Of a stretch of DNA of 64,000 bases, positions 52,351 to 60,972 are shown in pieces (the stretch's first letter is position 1; every line of letters begins with the position of its first letter). The translations under genes and the position numbers were made by a program. Under the pieces are notes generated by a model. It was not told the origin of the DNA. It worked only from the letters and a program-made list of their open reading frames with translations, and did not search any database. The stretch is from NCBI RefSeq assembly GCF_003269295.1, contig NZ_QLTT01000012.1, positions 70,811-134,810 on the forward strand, in the 5' to 3' direction. Source of the stretch: Lentzea atacamensis (GTDB lineage Bacteria > Actinomycetota > Actinomycetes > Mycobacteriales > Pseudonocardiaceae).

Positions 52351-52881
52351 TCAGACGACCGCTGTGGGGTCCCTCGGCTCCACGCCGGGCATGAGGTCGA
52401 GCGTCTCCAGGATCATGTCGACGAGGAAGACGAGTTCGTCGGGCCGCACCTGCCCCTGACACACGGTGTGAACGAATCCGTCCTCAAAGGACAGCGAGAA
52501 GAACTCCAGCCGCATCTTTCGCGGCGGCACCATCGTCGCGATCTCGATGCAGTGCTCGTACTCCAGAAGCGCTTCGGTGAACCTCGGCTTCGGGTTGCAC
52601 GCCTCGGTCACGCGTACGTGCCACGGCCCGTGCCGGAAGTCCAGCGACAGCTCGGCTTCCGGCTTCGAGCGCTGCAGCCGGGGTGACCACGCCCCGGCCT
52701 GACCCTGGCCGGACAGGGAGCCGTCCAGCGTCTTCGCGAGCTCGGCCATGGCCGGAGATCGGCTGGCGAGCGCCTCCGAGCGTGCGCGGGCGCGCCGATG
52801 CGGGAGCAGTGCGGCCATGACGACCGAGATGGCGATGACGACCATGACGTGTGGCTGCAGCAGGATCGCCAGGATCTCCAT
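52351..52881 (-). CDS. Membrane-anchored protein, short paralog flanking the type-VII-like operon
   Basis: 176 residues. N-terminal transmembrane helix (VMVVIAISVVMAALLP), then QRSKPEAELSLDFRHGPWHVRVTEA, YEHCIEIAT and FEDGFVHTVCQGQVRPDELVFLVD, ending TLDLMPGVEPRDP. These segments align in order with the 285-residue protein at 49266-50123 but about 100 central residues are absent. It lies 131 bases before the YbaB gene, same strand, so the same ancestral gene sits at both ends of the operon. Confidence 0.75.
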   Translation of the reverse strand: MEILAILLQPHVMVVIAISVVMAALLPHRRARARSEALASRSPAMAELAKTLDGSLSGQGQAGAWSPRLQRSKPEAELSLDFRHGPWHVRVTEACNPKPRFTEALLEYEHCIEIATMVPPRKMRLEFFSLSFEDGFVHTVCQGQVRPDELVFLVDMILETLDLMPGVEPRDPTAVV

Positions 52882-52956
52882 GTGTCCTCCGGCGGAGAAG
52901 GGGACGGTCGTCTTCCTCTAGAGGTGCCGTGAGCGGAGATTGTTGAGTCCGCGGAC

Positions 52957-52995
52957 GAGAACGGCCCCCGGGCGGAGTGCCTGGGGGCCGTTCTC
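52957..52995 (-). terminator. clpC terminator
   Basis: GAGAACGGCCCCC pairs perfectly with GGGGGCCGTTCTC over 13 bases with a 13-base loop, a few bases beyond the clpC stop on the minus strand. Confidence 0.88.
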
Positions 52996-53006
52996 AGCTG
53001 GCTAGA

Positions 53007-55574
53007 TCACTCGGCGTCGTTCGCCGGGGACTCCTGCGGCTCGGTGGCAGCGGGAGCGGCGAGGTCGACCGGCGGGGCGTCCGGAACGCGGTTCGGCTTG
53101 GCCTCGCCGCGGAAGACGAAGCGCGCCTTGTCGTGCTCGTCGGACACGCCGTCCCAGCCCTCGACGTCGGTGATGATGATCTGGCCCGGCTGGATCTCGC
53201 CGAACAGGATCTTCTCCGACAGCTGGTCCTCGATCTCGCGCTGGATCGTGCGGCGCAGCGGGCGGGCGCCCAGCACCGGGTCGAAGCCGCGCTTGGCCAG
53301 CAGGGACTTCGCCCTGTCGGTCAGCTCGAGGGCCATGTCCTTGTTCTTCAACTGGGTCTCGACGCGGGCGATCATCAGGTCCACCATCTTGATGATCTCG
53401 TCCTGAGTCAGCTGGTGGAAGACGATGATGTCGTCGATGCGGTTGAGGAACTCGGGGCGGAAGTGCTTCTTCAGCTCGTCGTTGACCTTGTTCTTCATGC
53501 GCTCGTAGTTGGACGCGGTGTCCTGACCCGAGGTGAAGCCGAGGCCGACTGCCTTGCTGATGTCGGACGTGCCCAGGTTCGACGTGAAGATGATGACGGT
53601 GTTCTTGAAGTCCACCGTCCGGCCCTGACCGTCGGTCAGGCGGCCGTCTTCCAGCACCTGGAGCAGCGTGTTGTAGACCTCCTGGTGGGCCTTCTCGATC
53701 TCGTCGAAGAGCACGACGGAGAACGGCTTGCGGCGCACCTTCTCGGTGAGCTGGCCGCCCTCTTCGTAGCCGACGTAGCCGGGAGGGGCACCGAAGAGCC
53801 GCGACGCGGTGTAGCGGTCGTGGAACTCGCCCATGTCGATCTGAATGAGCGCGTCGTCCTCGCCGAACAGGAAGTTCGCCAGCGCCTTCGAGAGCTCGGT
53901 CTTACCGACACCGGACGGGCCGGCGAAGATGAACGAGCCGGAGGGGCGCTTCGGGTCCTTCAGGCCGGCGCGGGTGCGGCGGATCGCCTGCGACACGGCC
54001 TTGACCGCGTCGACCTGGCCGATGATCCGCTTGTGCAGCTCGTCCTCCATGCGGAGCAGACGCGTGGTCTCCTCCTCGGTGAGCTTGAACACCGGGATGC
54101 CGGTCCAGTTGGCGAGGACCTCGGCGATCTGCTCGTCGTCGACCTCAGCGACGACGTCCAGGTCACCGTCCTTCCACTGCTTCTCCCGCTCGGCTTTCTG
54201 GCCCAGGAGCTGCTTCTCCGCGTCACGCAGCTTGGCCGCGCGCTCGAAGTCCTGCGCGTCGATCGCGGACTCCTTGTCGCGACGCACGTCCGCGATCTTC
54301 TCGTCGAACTCGCGCAGGTCTGGCGGCGCGGTCATCCGGCGGATGCGCATGCGAGCGCCCGCCTCGTCGATGAGGTCGATCGCCTTGTCCGGCAGGAACC
54401 GGTCGTTGATGTACCGGTCGGCCAGCGTGGCGGCGGCGACCAGCGCGGAGTCGGTGATCGAGACGCGGTGGTGCGCCTCGTACCGGTCGCGCAGGCCCTT
54501 GAGGATCTCGATGGTGTGCTCGAGCGACGGCTCGCCCACCTGGATCGGCTGGAAGCGGCGCTCCAGCGCGGGGTCCTTCTCGACGTGCTTGCGGTACTCG
54601 TCGAGCGTGGTCGCACCGATCGTCTGCAGCTCACCACGAGCCAGCATCGGCTTCAGGATCGACGCGGCGTCGATCGCGCCCTCGGCCGCACCCGCGCCGA
54701 CGAGCGTGTGGATCTCGTCGATGAACAGGATGATGTCGCCGCGCGTGCGGATCTCCTTGAGAACCTTCTTCAGGCGCTCTTCGAAGTCACCGCGGTAGCG
54801 GGAGCCCGCGACCAGCGAACCGAGGTCGAGCGTGTAGAGCTGCTTGTCCTTGAGCGTCTCGGGCACCTCGCCCTTGACGACCATCTGCGCCAGCCCCTCG
54901 ACGACGGCGGTCTTGCCGACGCCGGGCTCGCCGATGAGAACCGGGTTGTTCTTGGTGCGGCGGGACAGCACCTGCATGACCCGCTCGATCTCCTTGGTGC
55001 GCCCGATCACCGGGTCGAGCTTGCCCTCACGGGCCGAAGCCGTGAGGTTGCGCCCGAACTGGTCGAGGACCAGGGACGAGGACGGCGTGCCCTCACCACG
55101 ACCGGTCGACTCCGACGCGCCCTTCTCCGTCGAGTAACCGGACAGCAGCTGCAGCACCTGCTGCCGCACCCTGTTGAGGTCGGCACCCAGCTTCACGAGG
55201 ACCTGCGCAGCAACGCCCTCGCCCTCGCGGATGAGCCCGAGCAGGATGTGCTCGGTGCCGATGTAGTTGTGGCCGAGCTGAAGCGCCTCGCGCAGCGAGA
55301 GCTCCAGGACCTTCTTCGCACGGGGGGTGAAGGGGATGTGTCCACTCGGAGCCTGCTGGCCCTGGCCGATGATCTCTTCGACCTGCTGGCGGACGCCCTC
55401 CAGCGCAATCCCCAACGACTCGAGCGCCTTGGCGGCGACACCTTCACCCTCGTGGATCAGACCCAGGAGGATGTGCTCGGTGCCGATGTAGTTGTGGTTG
55501 AGCATCCGTGCCTCTTCTTGGGCAAGGACAACCACCCGCCTCGCGCGGTCGGTGAACCTTTCGAACATTCGCAC
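53007..55574 (-). CDS. clpC: ATP-dependent Clp protease ATP-binding subunit ClpC
   Basis: 855-residue AAA+ unfoldase feeding ClpP. N-domain repeats ([23 protein letters not shown] and [23 protein letters not shown]), first Walker [10 protein letters not shown] and Walker [11 protein letters not shown], a middle UVR-like coiled-coil ([18 protein letters not shown]), second Walker [10 protein letters not shown] and Walker [10 protein letters not shown], the ClpP-loop region, and [14 protein letters not shown]. Standard length and start. It matches clpC1 (Rv3596c) in the conserved order. A possible ClgR site lies 185 bases upstream. Confidence 0.97.
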   Translation of the reverse strand: MRMFERFTDRARRVVVLAQEEARMLNHNYIGTEHILLGLIHEGEGVAAKALESLGIALEGVRQQVEEIIGQGQQAPSGHIPFTPRAKKVLELSLREALQLGHNYIGTEHILLGLIREGEGVAAQVLVKLGADLNRVRQQVLQLLSGYSTEKGASESTGRGEGTPSSSLVLDQFGRNLTASAREGKLDPVIGRTKEIERVMQVLSRRTKNNPVLIGEPGVGKTAVVEGLAQMVVKGEVPETLKDKQLYTLDLGSLVAGSRYRGDFEERLKKVLKEIRTRGDIILFIDEIHTLVGAGAAEGAIDAASILKPMLARGELQTIGATTLDEYRKHVEKDPALERRFQPIQVGEPSLEHTIEILKGLRDRYEAHHRVSITDSALVAAATLADRYINDRFLPDKAIDLIDEAGARMRIRRMTAPPDLREFDEKIADVRRDKESAIDAQDFERAAKLRDAEKQLLGQKAEREKQWKDGDLDVVAEVDDEQIAEVLANWTGIPVFKLTEEETTRLLRMEDELHKRIIGQVDAVKAVSQAIRRTRAGLKDPKRPSGSFIFAGPSGVGKTELSKALANFLFGEDDALIQIDMGEFHDRYTASRLFGAPPGYVGYEEGGQLTEKVRRKPFSVVLFDEIEKAHQEVYNTLLQVLEDGRLTDGQGRTVDFKNTVIIFTSNLGTSDISKAVGLGFTSGQDTASNYERMKNKVNDELKKHFRPEFLNRIDDIIVFHQLTQDEIIKMVDLMIARVETQLKNKDMALELTDRAKSLLAKRGFDPVLGARPLRRTIQREIEDQLSEKILFGEIQPGQIIITDVEGWDGVSDEHDKARFVFRGEAKPNRVPDAPPVDLAAPAATEPQESPANDAE

Positions 55575-55758
55575 TCCCTGACTGCTGCGTCGGCGGTCCT
55601 CGGCTCCACCGATCTACCCTGGTGAGCGCGGCACCGTGGCTCCACTGTAGTGGGCGGTACCGAGGCCTGTGGTTCCCGTCAGCGGACAGTCGCGTCCGGC
55701 CAACCCTGACACCCGCATCAACGCAGGTCGGGAGCAACGGATTCCACAGATCGGGCGA

Positions 55759-55777
55759 TGTCCGCTGAGCGCGAACA
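55759..55777 (-). promoter_or_regulatory. Candidate ClgR box upstream of clpC
   Basis: Minus strand TGTTCGCGCTCAGCGGACA is a near-perfect dyad (GTTCGC / GCGGAC with a five-base centre), the form of ClgR sites that activate clp genes in actinobacteria. The centre departs from consensus and the distance to the start is long. Confidence 0.4.
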
Positions 55778-55844
55778 ACCAACCGTTGAGCGACACTCCT
55801 GTGATCGGGACCACTCGGACAGGCGCAGGAAGGGCAAACTTGGG

Positions 55845-55863
55845 TAAGGTTAGGCAAGCCTCA
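55845..55863 (+). promoter_or_regulatory. IdeR/DtxR iron box upstream of fhuF-like gene
   Basis: TAAGGTTAGGCAAGCCTCA matches 15 of 19 positions of the iron-box consensus TTAGGTTAGGCTAACCTAA. It ends 24 bases before the TTG start, overlapping the expected promoter, so iron-replete repression is likely. Confidence 0.8.
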
Positions 55864-55887
55864 TTCAGATGAGATAGGACTTGCGCG

Positions 55888-56685
55888 TTGACCGTACCTG
55901 CGAGGGTCTCACAGCAGAACCCGCGTGCGCTCACGCCACTGGCCGAGTCCATCGCCCGCCTGGAGACCGACTCCGAAATCCGGTTCGGCATTCCTCCGAC
56001 TTCCTGGACGATCTGCTCGGACCTGCTGGCCGAACCCGCGCGCTTCGACCTGTGGCGCAAGGACCTGGCCGAATGGATGGCCGAGCAGTACGGCGAGTCC
56101 GACGACCGAGCCACCGCCGGCTACATCATGGGCTGGTACCTGCACATCCCGGGCACCATCGCGGGTCTCCTCTTCCACACGGCCCGCCGCGTCCCCACGC
56201 TCAAGCCCTCCGACATCGCCTTCCGCACCAACACCGACGGCCGCCCCCACCCGGACGGCATCTCCGTCCTCTCCGACGAGTTCGCCTGCCTCCCGGACGA
56301 CCCGGCCTCAAACCACCCGGCAGCCACCGTCGTGGCCAACGAGGCAGCCCTTGCCGCCCTGCTCCGAGCTCGCTATGCCGCCCACGCAGCCCAGTTCGTG
56401 GCCTCCTTCGGCCAGGTGGTCCGCTTCGGCCGCCGCACCCTCTGGGCAGCCGCGACCGACATGCTGGAGTACGGCGCCTGGGCAGCGGGCCGGGTCTGCG
56501 GTGACGAGAACGGCGGCGTGACCGACGCCGCGCTGATCCTGCCGGAGAAGCTCGACCCCTTCGTCTCCGCTTCGACCCTGCACCTCACCACGGAGGGCTG
56601 GAAGCGCAAGCGCAACAGCTGCTGCTTCCACTACGTGCTCCCGGAGGCCGAGCCCTGCACGGCCTGCCCCCGCACCTGCTCCTGA
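55888..56685 (+). CDS. FhuF-like 2Fe-2S ferric-siderophore reductase
   Basis: 265 residues. The C-terminus has the FhuF cluster Cys arrangement SCCFHYVLPEAEPCTACPRTC (C-C-x10-C-x2-C). The upstream part is a helical FhuF-like domain (WYLHIPGTIAGLLFHTARRVP, ARYAAHAAQFVASFGQVVRFGRR). Such proteins reduce ferric siderophores in the cytoplasm to free iron. TTG start with AGGA twelve bases upstream; no better start is near. An IdeR box lies in the promoter region. It works with the siderophore importer 3 kb away. Confidence 0.85.
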   Translation: MTVPARVSQQNPRALTPLAESIARLETDSEIRFGIPPTSWTICSDLLAEPARFDLWRKDLAEWMAEQYGESDDRATAGYIMGWYLHIPGTIAGLLFHTARRVPTLKPSDIAFRTNTDGRPHPDGISVLSDEFACLPDDPASNHPAATVVANEAALAALLRARYAAHAAQFVASFGQVVRFGRRTLWAAATDMLEYGAWAAGRVCGDENGGVTDAALILPEKLDPFVSASTLHLTTEGWKRKRNSCCFHYVLPEAEPCTACPRTCS

Positions 56686-57070
56686 GCAGGCCCGCGAGCC
56701 GCACCCGACAAGTCAGGGAAGGTCCCCCCGCGCCAACGAGGGGACCTCCGCGTCTGCGTCATCCGGAGCTAGCAGAAGGCGCAGGGGCACTGTGGCCCGA
56801 TGTCAGGATCGCTCCGCGACGGGCTTGCCGGTAGGGGTTTCCCGTTGCCAGTGGCACGTTGATTCGACTCCGGCCGGGAATCTTCCGCGACAAGTTGATG
56901 CCCTCCATCATTGACGTGAACACCAGGGGTCCGCGGTAGCGCCAACTGCTGCGGGTTGCCATCCCCCGGTTTGTCATCCGGAGCGAACAGCAAGCGCAGG
57001 AGGTTGTCGACGATGGCGTCAGTGCGCCGTCCCACGCCCATGCCCGGCACGACTGGGCGGCGGTGATCAG
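56686..57070. other. 385-bp interval with terminator and diverged direct repeats
   Basis: No convincing gene. It holds the fhuF-like terminator, then two copies of a 30-base segment (56758-56787 and 56973-57002, 25 of 30 identical). A minus-strand open frame (56769-57116, 115 codons) covers most of it and contains LLRLLFAPDD in the second repeat; the first repeat encodes LRLLLAPDD in a different frame. This looks like a decayed duplicated coding end rather than a live gene. Confidence 0.55.
56721..56746 (+). terminator. Terminator after the fhuF-like gene
   Basis: GGTCCCC pairs with GGGGACC around a 12-base loop, 36 bases after the stop codon. Confidence 0.7.
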
Positions 57071-57340
57071 ATGCCCAGGCCGGAGAAGCCCCTGGACCCA
57101 GCGTCGGGCTGCCCAATAGTGATCTTCGCGCTCGAACTGCGAGATCTGCGTAATACAGCGGCGCTCACCTACGTCGACCTGGCGAGGAAGACCCACTACT
57201 CCGCCAGCTGGCTCTCCAGGACCGCTAACGGAATACAGAAACCGGCGTGGCCGGTGGTGGAAGCGTTCGTGGCGGCCTGCGGCGGGGACGTCGGCTACTA
57301 CGCCGGCCGCTACGACTCCCTGCTCGGGGGATCGCGATGA
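57071..57340 (+). CDS. Small helix-turn-helix protein, first gene of the TIR cassette
   Basis: 89 residues, nearly all one XRE-like DNA-binding domain: IFALELRDLRNTAALTYVDLARKTHYSASWLSRTANGIQKPAWPVVEAFVAACGG is the five-helix core (recognition helix around SASWLSRTANG). No sensor domain. ATG start. Its stop overlaps the next start as ATGA. It and the N-terminus of the next protein are two HTH units in tandem, probably acting on the same promoter. The target is unknown. Confidence 0.75.
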   Translation: MPRPEKPLDPASGCPIVIFALELRDLRNTAALTYVDLARKTHYSASWLSRTANGIQKPAWPVVEAFVAACGGDVGYYAGRYDSLLGGSR

Positions 57341-58539
57341 ACGACTTCGGCAATACGCTGCGCCGCCTGCGCCTCGAGAAGGGCATGTCGCTGGCGAACT
57401 TGGCCAAGCTGACGAACTACTCCAAGGGCTACCTGAGCAAGGTGGAGAGCGGCGTACGGCCGGCATCGGACGGTATCGCTCGCGTGTGCGACGGTGCCCT
57501 GGGCACGAACGGACAGCTGCTGGCCGCCCTGGCCGACGAAACCCGGACGGCCATGGCGAATCGGCTGCCCATCGTCATGCCGGTCGGCTACACCGCGTCG
57601 TCGGACCAGCCGGAGGACGGTTTCCGCGGTGACCTCGACGACTACACCGCGCAGTTCTGGTCGATCTTCGGAACGTTGCGGAGGATGGGGCACACCATGA
57701 GCCCCGAGATCGTCCTTCCCATGGTGCTCGCGAACATCGAGACCGTGAGCAAGGTGCTCCAGTCGGCCAAGGCCGCCCCCACGCACGGGCTCGTCCTGCT
57801 GGCCGCCCGGTTCAACGAGTACGCGGGGTGGATGGCCCAGGAGGCGGGCAGGGACGACCTCTTCCAGCGCCTGACGGCGGAGGCCGTACGCCTGGCCATC
57901 GAGGCGGGCGACCACGAGCTTCCCCAGTTCGCCGTGGTCCGGCAGGCCGATCGGGCCCTGTACAACGGAGATGGACGCGGAATCGTGGACCTGACCGGCA
58001 GAGTCCTCCGCTGTCAGAACATCACGCCACGCACTCGCTCCACCGCGTGGCTGCGGCAGGCACAGGGACACGCGCTGCTCGGAGATCGTTCCAGCTGCCT
58101 GCGCGCCCTGGACAGCGCACGTGAGTCCGACGAGGCCGACCACGCCGAGACCGGGGTGCGGTCGCTCGGTACGACGAGCGTGGGAAATCAGGTCGATGTG
58201 ACCACGGGATGGTCGCTCGTCGACCTCTGCCGCCACGACGAAGCCATTCCCGTACTGCACAAGGTGATCTCTGGAGTTTCCACGGACTCCATGCGCTCAC
58301 GCGTTCGCTTCGGCGTGCGTCTGGCGCTGGCCTACGCTTCGATCGGGGAGAGGGAGCAGGCAAGTCATCTCGTCCACGCGGCACTTCCCGGCCTCCGCCA
58401 GGTCGACTCCGACTCGATTCGCGTCGACCTGAAGGCCCTGGCCGACATGCTCCGGCGCCGATGGGCCCGTGACGTCGCCGTCGCTGACCTGCTCGCGGAA
58501 CTGAGGCCCCAGCTGGGTCGATCGGCCAGGCGCGGATGA
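57337..58539 (+). CDS. XRE-family regulator with helical-repeat sensor domain
   Basis: 400 residues. Residues 1-65 are an XRE HTH (FGNTLRRLRLEKGMSLANLAKLTNYSKGYLSKVESGVRPASDGIARV). Residues about 110-400 are paired helices of TPR-like type (LLAARFNEYAGWMAQEAGRDD, QFAVVRQADRALYNGDGRGIVDL, AWLRQAQGHALLGDRSSCLRAL, VRFGVRLALAYASIGEREQASHLVHAALPGL). This layout occurs in peptide- or protein-sensing regulators. Start and stop both overlap neighbours (ATGA), so it is translated together with the small HTH and the TIR protein. Confidence 0.85.
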   Translation: MNDFGNTLRRLRLEKGMSLANLAKLTNYSKGYLSKVESGVRPASDGIARVCDGALGTNGQLLAALADETRTAMANRLPIVMPVGYTASSDQPEDGFRGDLDDYTAQFWSIFGTLRRMGHTMSPEIVLPMVLANIETVSKVLQSAKAAPTHGLVLLAARFNEYAGWMAQEAGRDDLFQRLTAEAVRLAIEAGDHELPQFAVVRQADRALYNGDGRGIVDLTGRVLRCQNITPRTRSTAWLRQAQGHALLGDRSSCLRALDSARESDEADHAETGVRSLGTTSVGNQVDVTTGWSLVDLCRHDEAIPVLHKVISGVSTDSMRSRVRFGVRLALAYASIGEREQASHLVHAALPGLRQVDSDSIRVDLKALADMLRRRWARDVAVADLLAELRPQLGRSARRG

Positions 58540-58877
58540 ACGTCTTCGTGAGCTACTCCCGTCGGGACAACGAGCAAACCCTGCTCGAGATCGAACGGCT
58601 GATCAGCTGGGGCACGCCCTACATCGACGATCTGCATCACAGCCGACACGGAGGAGATCGGCACGAGGCGGTGGAGTTCGCGCTCCGCGCGTCCCAAGAG
58701 TTCGTGGCGGTCCTGTCCCCTTCGTACCTGCGGACGCCGTGGACGCGATGGGAGTTCGGGTGGGCCGTCGAGAGTGGGATCCCGATGGTCGCCCTGATCG
58801 GGAACTCCAAGCTCGTGCCGATCAACGAGGAAATGAAGTACCGGCTCCTGAACGACCTGACGGCGTTGGCCGCCTGA
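58536..58877 (+). CDS. Minimal TIR-domain protein
   Basis: 113 residues, a TIR domain and nothing else. NVFVSYSRRDNEQTLLEIERLI is box 1; ASQEFVAVLSPSYLRTPWTRWEFGWAVESGIPMVALI has the candidate catalytic Glu73 in the TRWEFGWA helix, as in NAD-consuming TIR enzymes. The middle (TPYIDDLHHSRHGGDRHEAVEFAL) replaces the usual BB-loop region. ATG overlaps the XRE gene stop. As a lone TIR unit it needs a partner for assembly; the upstream repeat protein or the following membrane protein could supply it. Confidence 0.8.
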   Translation: MNVFVSYSRRDNEQTLLEIERLISWGTPYIDDLHHSRHGGDRHEAVEFALRASQEFVAVLSPSYLRTPWTRWEFGWAVESGIPMVALIGNSKLVPINEEMKYRLLNDLTALAA

Positions 58878-58887
58878 CGCTAGGACG

Positions 58888-59133
58888 ATGGCGATGACCT
58901 CACCCGACCAACCGTGCCCGACGTGCGGGCGCGGCCCGGCATCCGCGAACACCCATAACCACGTACTCCTCGGCCTGCGCACAACCTTGATCATTGTCAC
59001 CGCGTTCGCCTGCGCCGGCGTCGTGGGTGTGTTGACCTACTTGGTGAACTACAACGTGCCTGCTGCCATCCTCGCCGGCCTCGGCACGCTGGGTGCCGCT
59101 CTGGTCGGTCTGCACGTGCTCATCGGCCAGTAG
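58888..59133 (+). CDS. Small zinc-ribbon-like two-TM membrane protein, last gene of the TIR cassette
   Basis: 81 residues. An N-terminal CPTCG motif, with nearby His residues (NTHNH), may bind a metal. Two transmembrane segments follow (TLIIVTAFACAGVVGVLTYLV and AAILAGLGTLGAALVGLHVLI). It starts 10 bases after the TIR gene stop, ATG start. Not recognised. Small two-helix proteins next to TIR genes can be membrane effectors or anchors; that is inference. It is convergent with the iron importer operon, one base from its last gene. Confidence 0.72.
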   Translation: MAMTSPDQPCPTCGRGPASANTHNHVLLGLRTTLIIVTAFACAGVVGVLTYLVNYNVPAAILAGLGTLGAALVGLHVLIGQ

Positions 59134-59134
59134 C

Positions 59135-59929
59135 TCAACTCCGGTGGCGCGAACCCACCGGCACAACCAACGGCGTCCCAGAAACCGGATCCTCGACAAC
59201 CCGAGCATCCAAGCCGAAAACATCCAGCAACATGGCCTCGGTCAACACATCCCCAGGCGCCCCCTGAGCCACGATCCGCCCATCCCGCATGGCAACGATG
59301 TTGTCCGCATACCGAGCAGCCAAGTTCAGATCGTGCAACACCATGACGACAGTCCGCCCCATGCTGGAGTGCAACTCCTGCACCAGGTCCAACACGTCGA
59401 TCTGATGCGCAAGATCCAGGTACGTGGTCGGCTCGTCCAGCAGCAACAGATCCGTGCCCTGCGCCAACGCCATGGAGATCCACGCCCGCTGCCGCTGCCC
59501 ACCGGACAGCTCGTCCACGGTCCGCTCGGCCAGGTCCGAGATCCCGGTCATCGCCAACGCGGCATCAACAGCAGCCTCGTCATCCGAGGACCACTGCCGA
59601 TACCAGGACTGATGCGGATGCCGGCCACGAGCAACCAGATCGGCCACCGTCAGCCCTTCAGGCGCCGACGGAGCCTGAGGCAACAACCCCAGCACCCGAG
59701 CCACCTCCCGAGTGGGCATCCGGTCGATCTGCTTGCCGTCCAGCAGAACCGCACCCGACCGTGCAGGCAGCAACCGCCCAAGAGCACGCAGCAGCGTCGA
59801 CTTGCCACACCCGTTGGGCCCGATCACCGCGGTGACGGTCCCGCCGACCACCGACAGGTCCAGGGTGTCGACGACCAGCCGCTCCCCGTACCCGACACAC
59901 AGCGACGAAGCCTCAAGACGCACACTCAT
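59135..59929 (-). CDS. Iron-siderophore ABC transporter ATPase (FecE/FepC-like)
   Basis: 264 residues. Walker A GPNGCGKST, Q-loop GLLPQAPSAPEGLTV, signature LSGGQRQRAWISMALAQ, Walker B LLLLDEPTTYLD, H-loop VLHDLNLAARYAD. This arrangement (TTYLD, HDLN) is typical of siderophore/B12 importers. The ATG overlaps the preceding permease stop. Last gene of the three-gene operon. Confidence 0.92.
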   Translation of the reverse strand: MSVRLEASSLCVGYGERLVVDTLDLSVVGGTVTAVIGPNGCGKSTLLRALGRLLPARSGAVLLDGKQIDRMPTREVARVLGLLPQAPSAPEGLTVADLVARGRHPHQSWYRQWSSDDEAAVDAALAMTGISDLAERTVDELSGGQRQRAWISMALAQGTDLLLLDEPTTYLDLAHQIDVLDLVQELHSSMGRTVVMVLHDLNLAARYADNIVAMRDGRIVAQGAPGDVLTEAMLLDVFGLDARVVEDPVSGTPLVVPVGSRHRS

Positions 59930-60972
59930 ACCCGCGCCTCCCGGCGACTCCGTACCAGCAGGTACATCAGATAAGGCGCTCCGAGCACCGCGGTGACCAC
60001 CCCGACCGGCAGCTCGATGCGATAGATGGTCCGTGCCACCAGATCCGACAGCATGACGAGCACGCCGCCCACCACGACAGACCCGAACAGCGGCGGCTGA
60101 GCGGTTCCGGCGAGCCGCAAAGCGATCTGCGGCGTGGCCAGCGCGACGAACGCGATGGGACCCGCCGCGGCGGTGGCCACGGACGCCAGCACGATCGCCA
60201 CGATGATCAGGAACGACCGCGCCACGTTGACCCGGACGCCCAGCCCGCGCGAGGTCTCGTCGCCGAACTGCAGGGCGCCGAGCACGTGCCCGCCGATCAG
60301 AGCCACGGGAACCAGCACGACCAGCGCGAGGGCGACCGGTACGACGTGCTCCCACCCTCGTCCGTTGAGCGAGCCGGTGATCCACACCATCGCCCGGCCG
60401 GCGTCCTGCACGTCGCCCACGGTCAGCAGGTACTGCGTGAAGTTGCCGGCGACCGCGGTGATGCCGATGCCGATCAGCACCATCCGGAAGCCCTCGATGC
60501 CCTGCCGCCACGCCAGCGCGTAGACCAGCAGCCCGGCGGTCAGGCCGCCTGCCAGACCGGCCAGCGGCAGCCCGATCGACGCCGCGCCGCCGGTCACCAC
60601 GCCGAGCGAGCCGGCGAAGGTGATCACGGAGACCGCGCCCACGCCGGCGCCCCACGTCACGCCCAGGATGTCGGGCGACGCCAGCGGGTTGCGCACGATC
60701 GCCTGGAAGATCGCGCCGGACAGGCCGAGCGCGCCGCCCACGAGCAGGCCGGTCAACGCGCGCGGCAGCCGCAGCTCCGTCACCACGAACTGGTCGCGCC
60801 TGGTCCCTCCGCCGAGCAGTGTGTCGATCACCTGCGCGGCGGTCAGCGGGAAGTCGCCGATCATGATGTCGACGACCAGCACGGCCGCCAGCAGCACGAG
60901 TGCGACCGCCACGACCGCCATTGGTCGGCGGCGCAGTTTGAACGAGGTGACTCCCAGCCTCAGCGCGGTCAA
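59926..60972 (-). CDS. Iron-siderophore ABC transporter permease (FecD-like)
   Basis: 348 residues, about ten membrane helices. LRLPRALTGLLVGGALGLSGAIFQAIVRNPLASPDILGVTWGAG is the FecCD family hallmark, and PIAFVALATPQIALRLAG is the ATPase-coupling region. I chose a TTG start at 60972 because it overlaps the other permease's stop (TTGA) and gives LTALRLGVTSFKLRRRP; an ATG at 60921 would trim 17 residues. Pairs with the next permease as a heterodimer. Confidence 0.88.
   Translation of the reverse strand: MTALRLGVTSFKLRRRPMAVVAVALVLLAAVLVVDIMIGDFPLTAAQVIDTLLGGGTRRDQFVVTELRLPRALTGLLVGGALGLSGAIFQAIVRNPLASPDILGVTWGAGVGAVSVITFAGSLGVVTGGAASIGLPLAGLAGGLTAGLLVYALAWRQGIEGFRMVLIGIGITAVAGNFTQYLLTVGDVQDAGRAMVWITGSLNGRGWEHVVPVALALVVLVPVALIGGHVLGALQFGDETSRGLGVRVNVARSFLIIVAIVLASVATAAAGPIAFVALATPQIALRLAGTAQPPLFGSVVVGGVLVMLSDLVARTIYRIELPVGVVTAVLGAPYLMYLLVRSRREARV

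Noticed and set aside
52977-55625. Long plus-strand open frame (882 codons) opposite clpC
   Set aside because: Antisense shadow of a conserved AAA+ gene; no ribosome site or domain.
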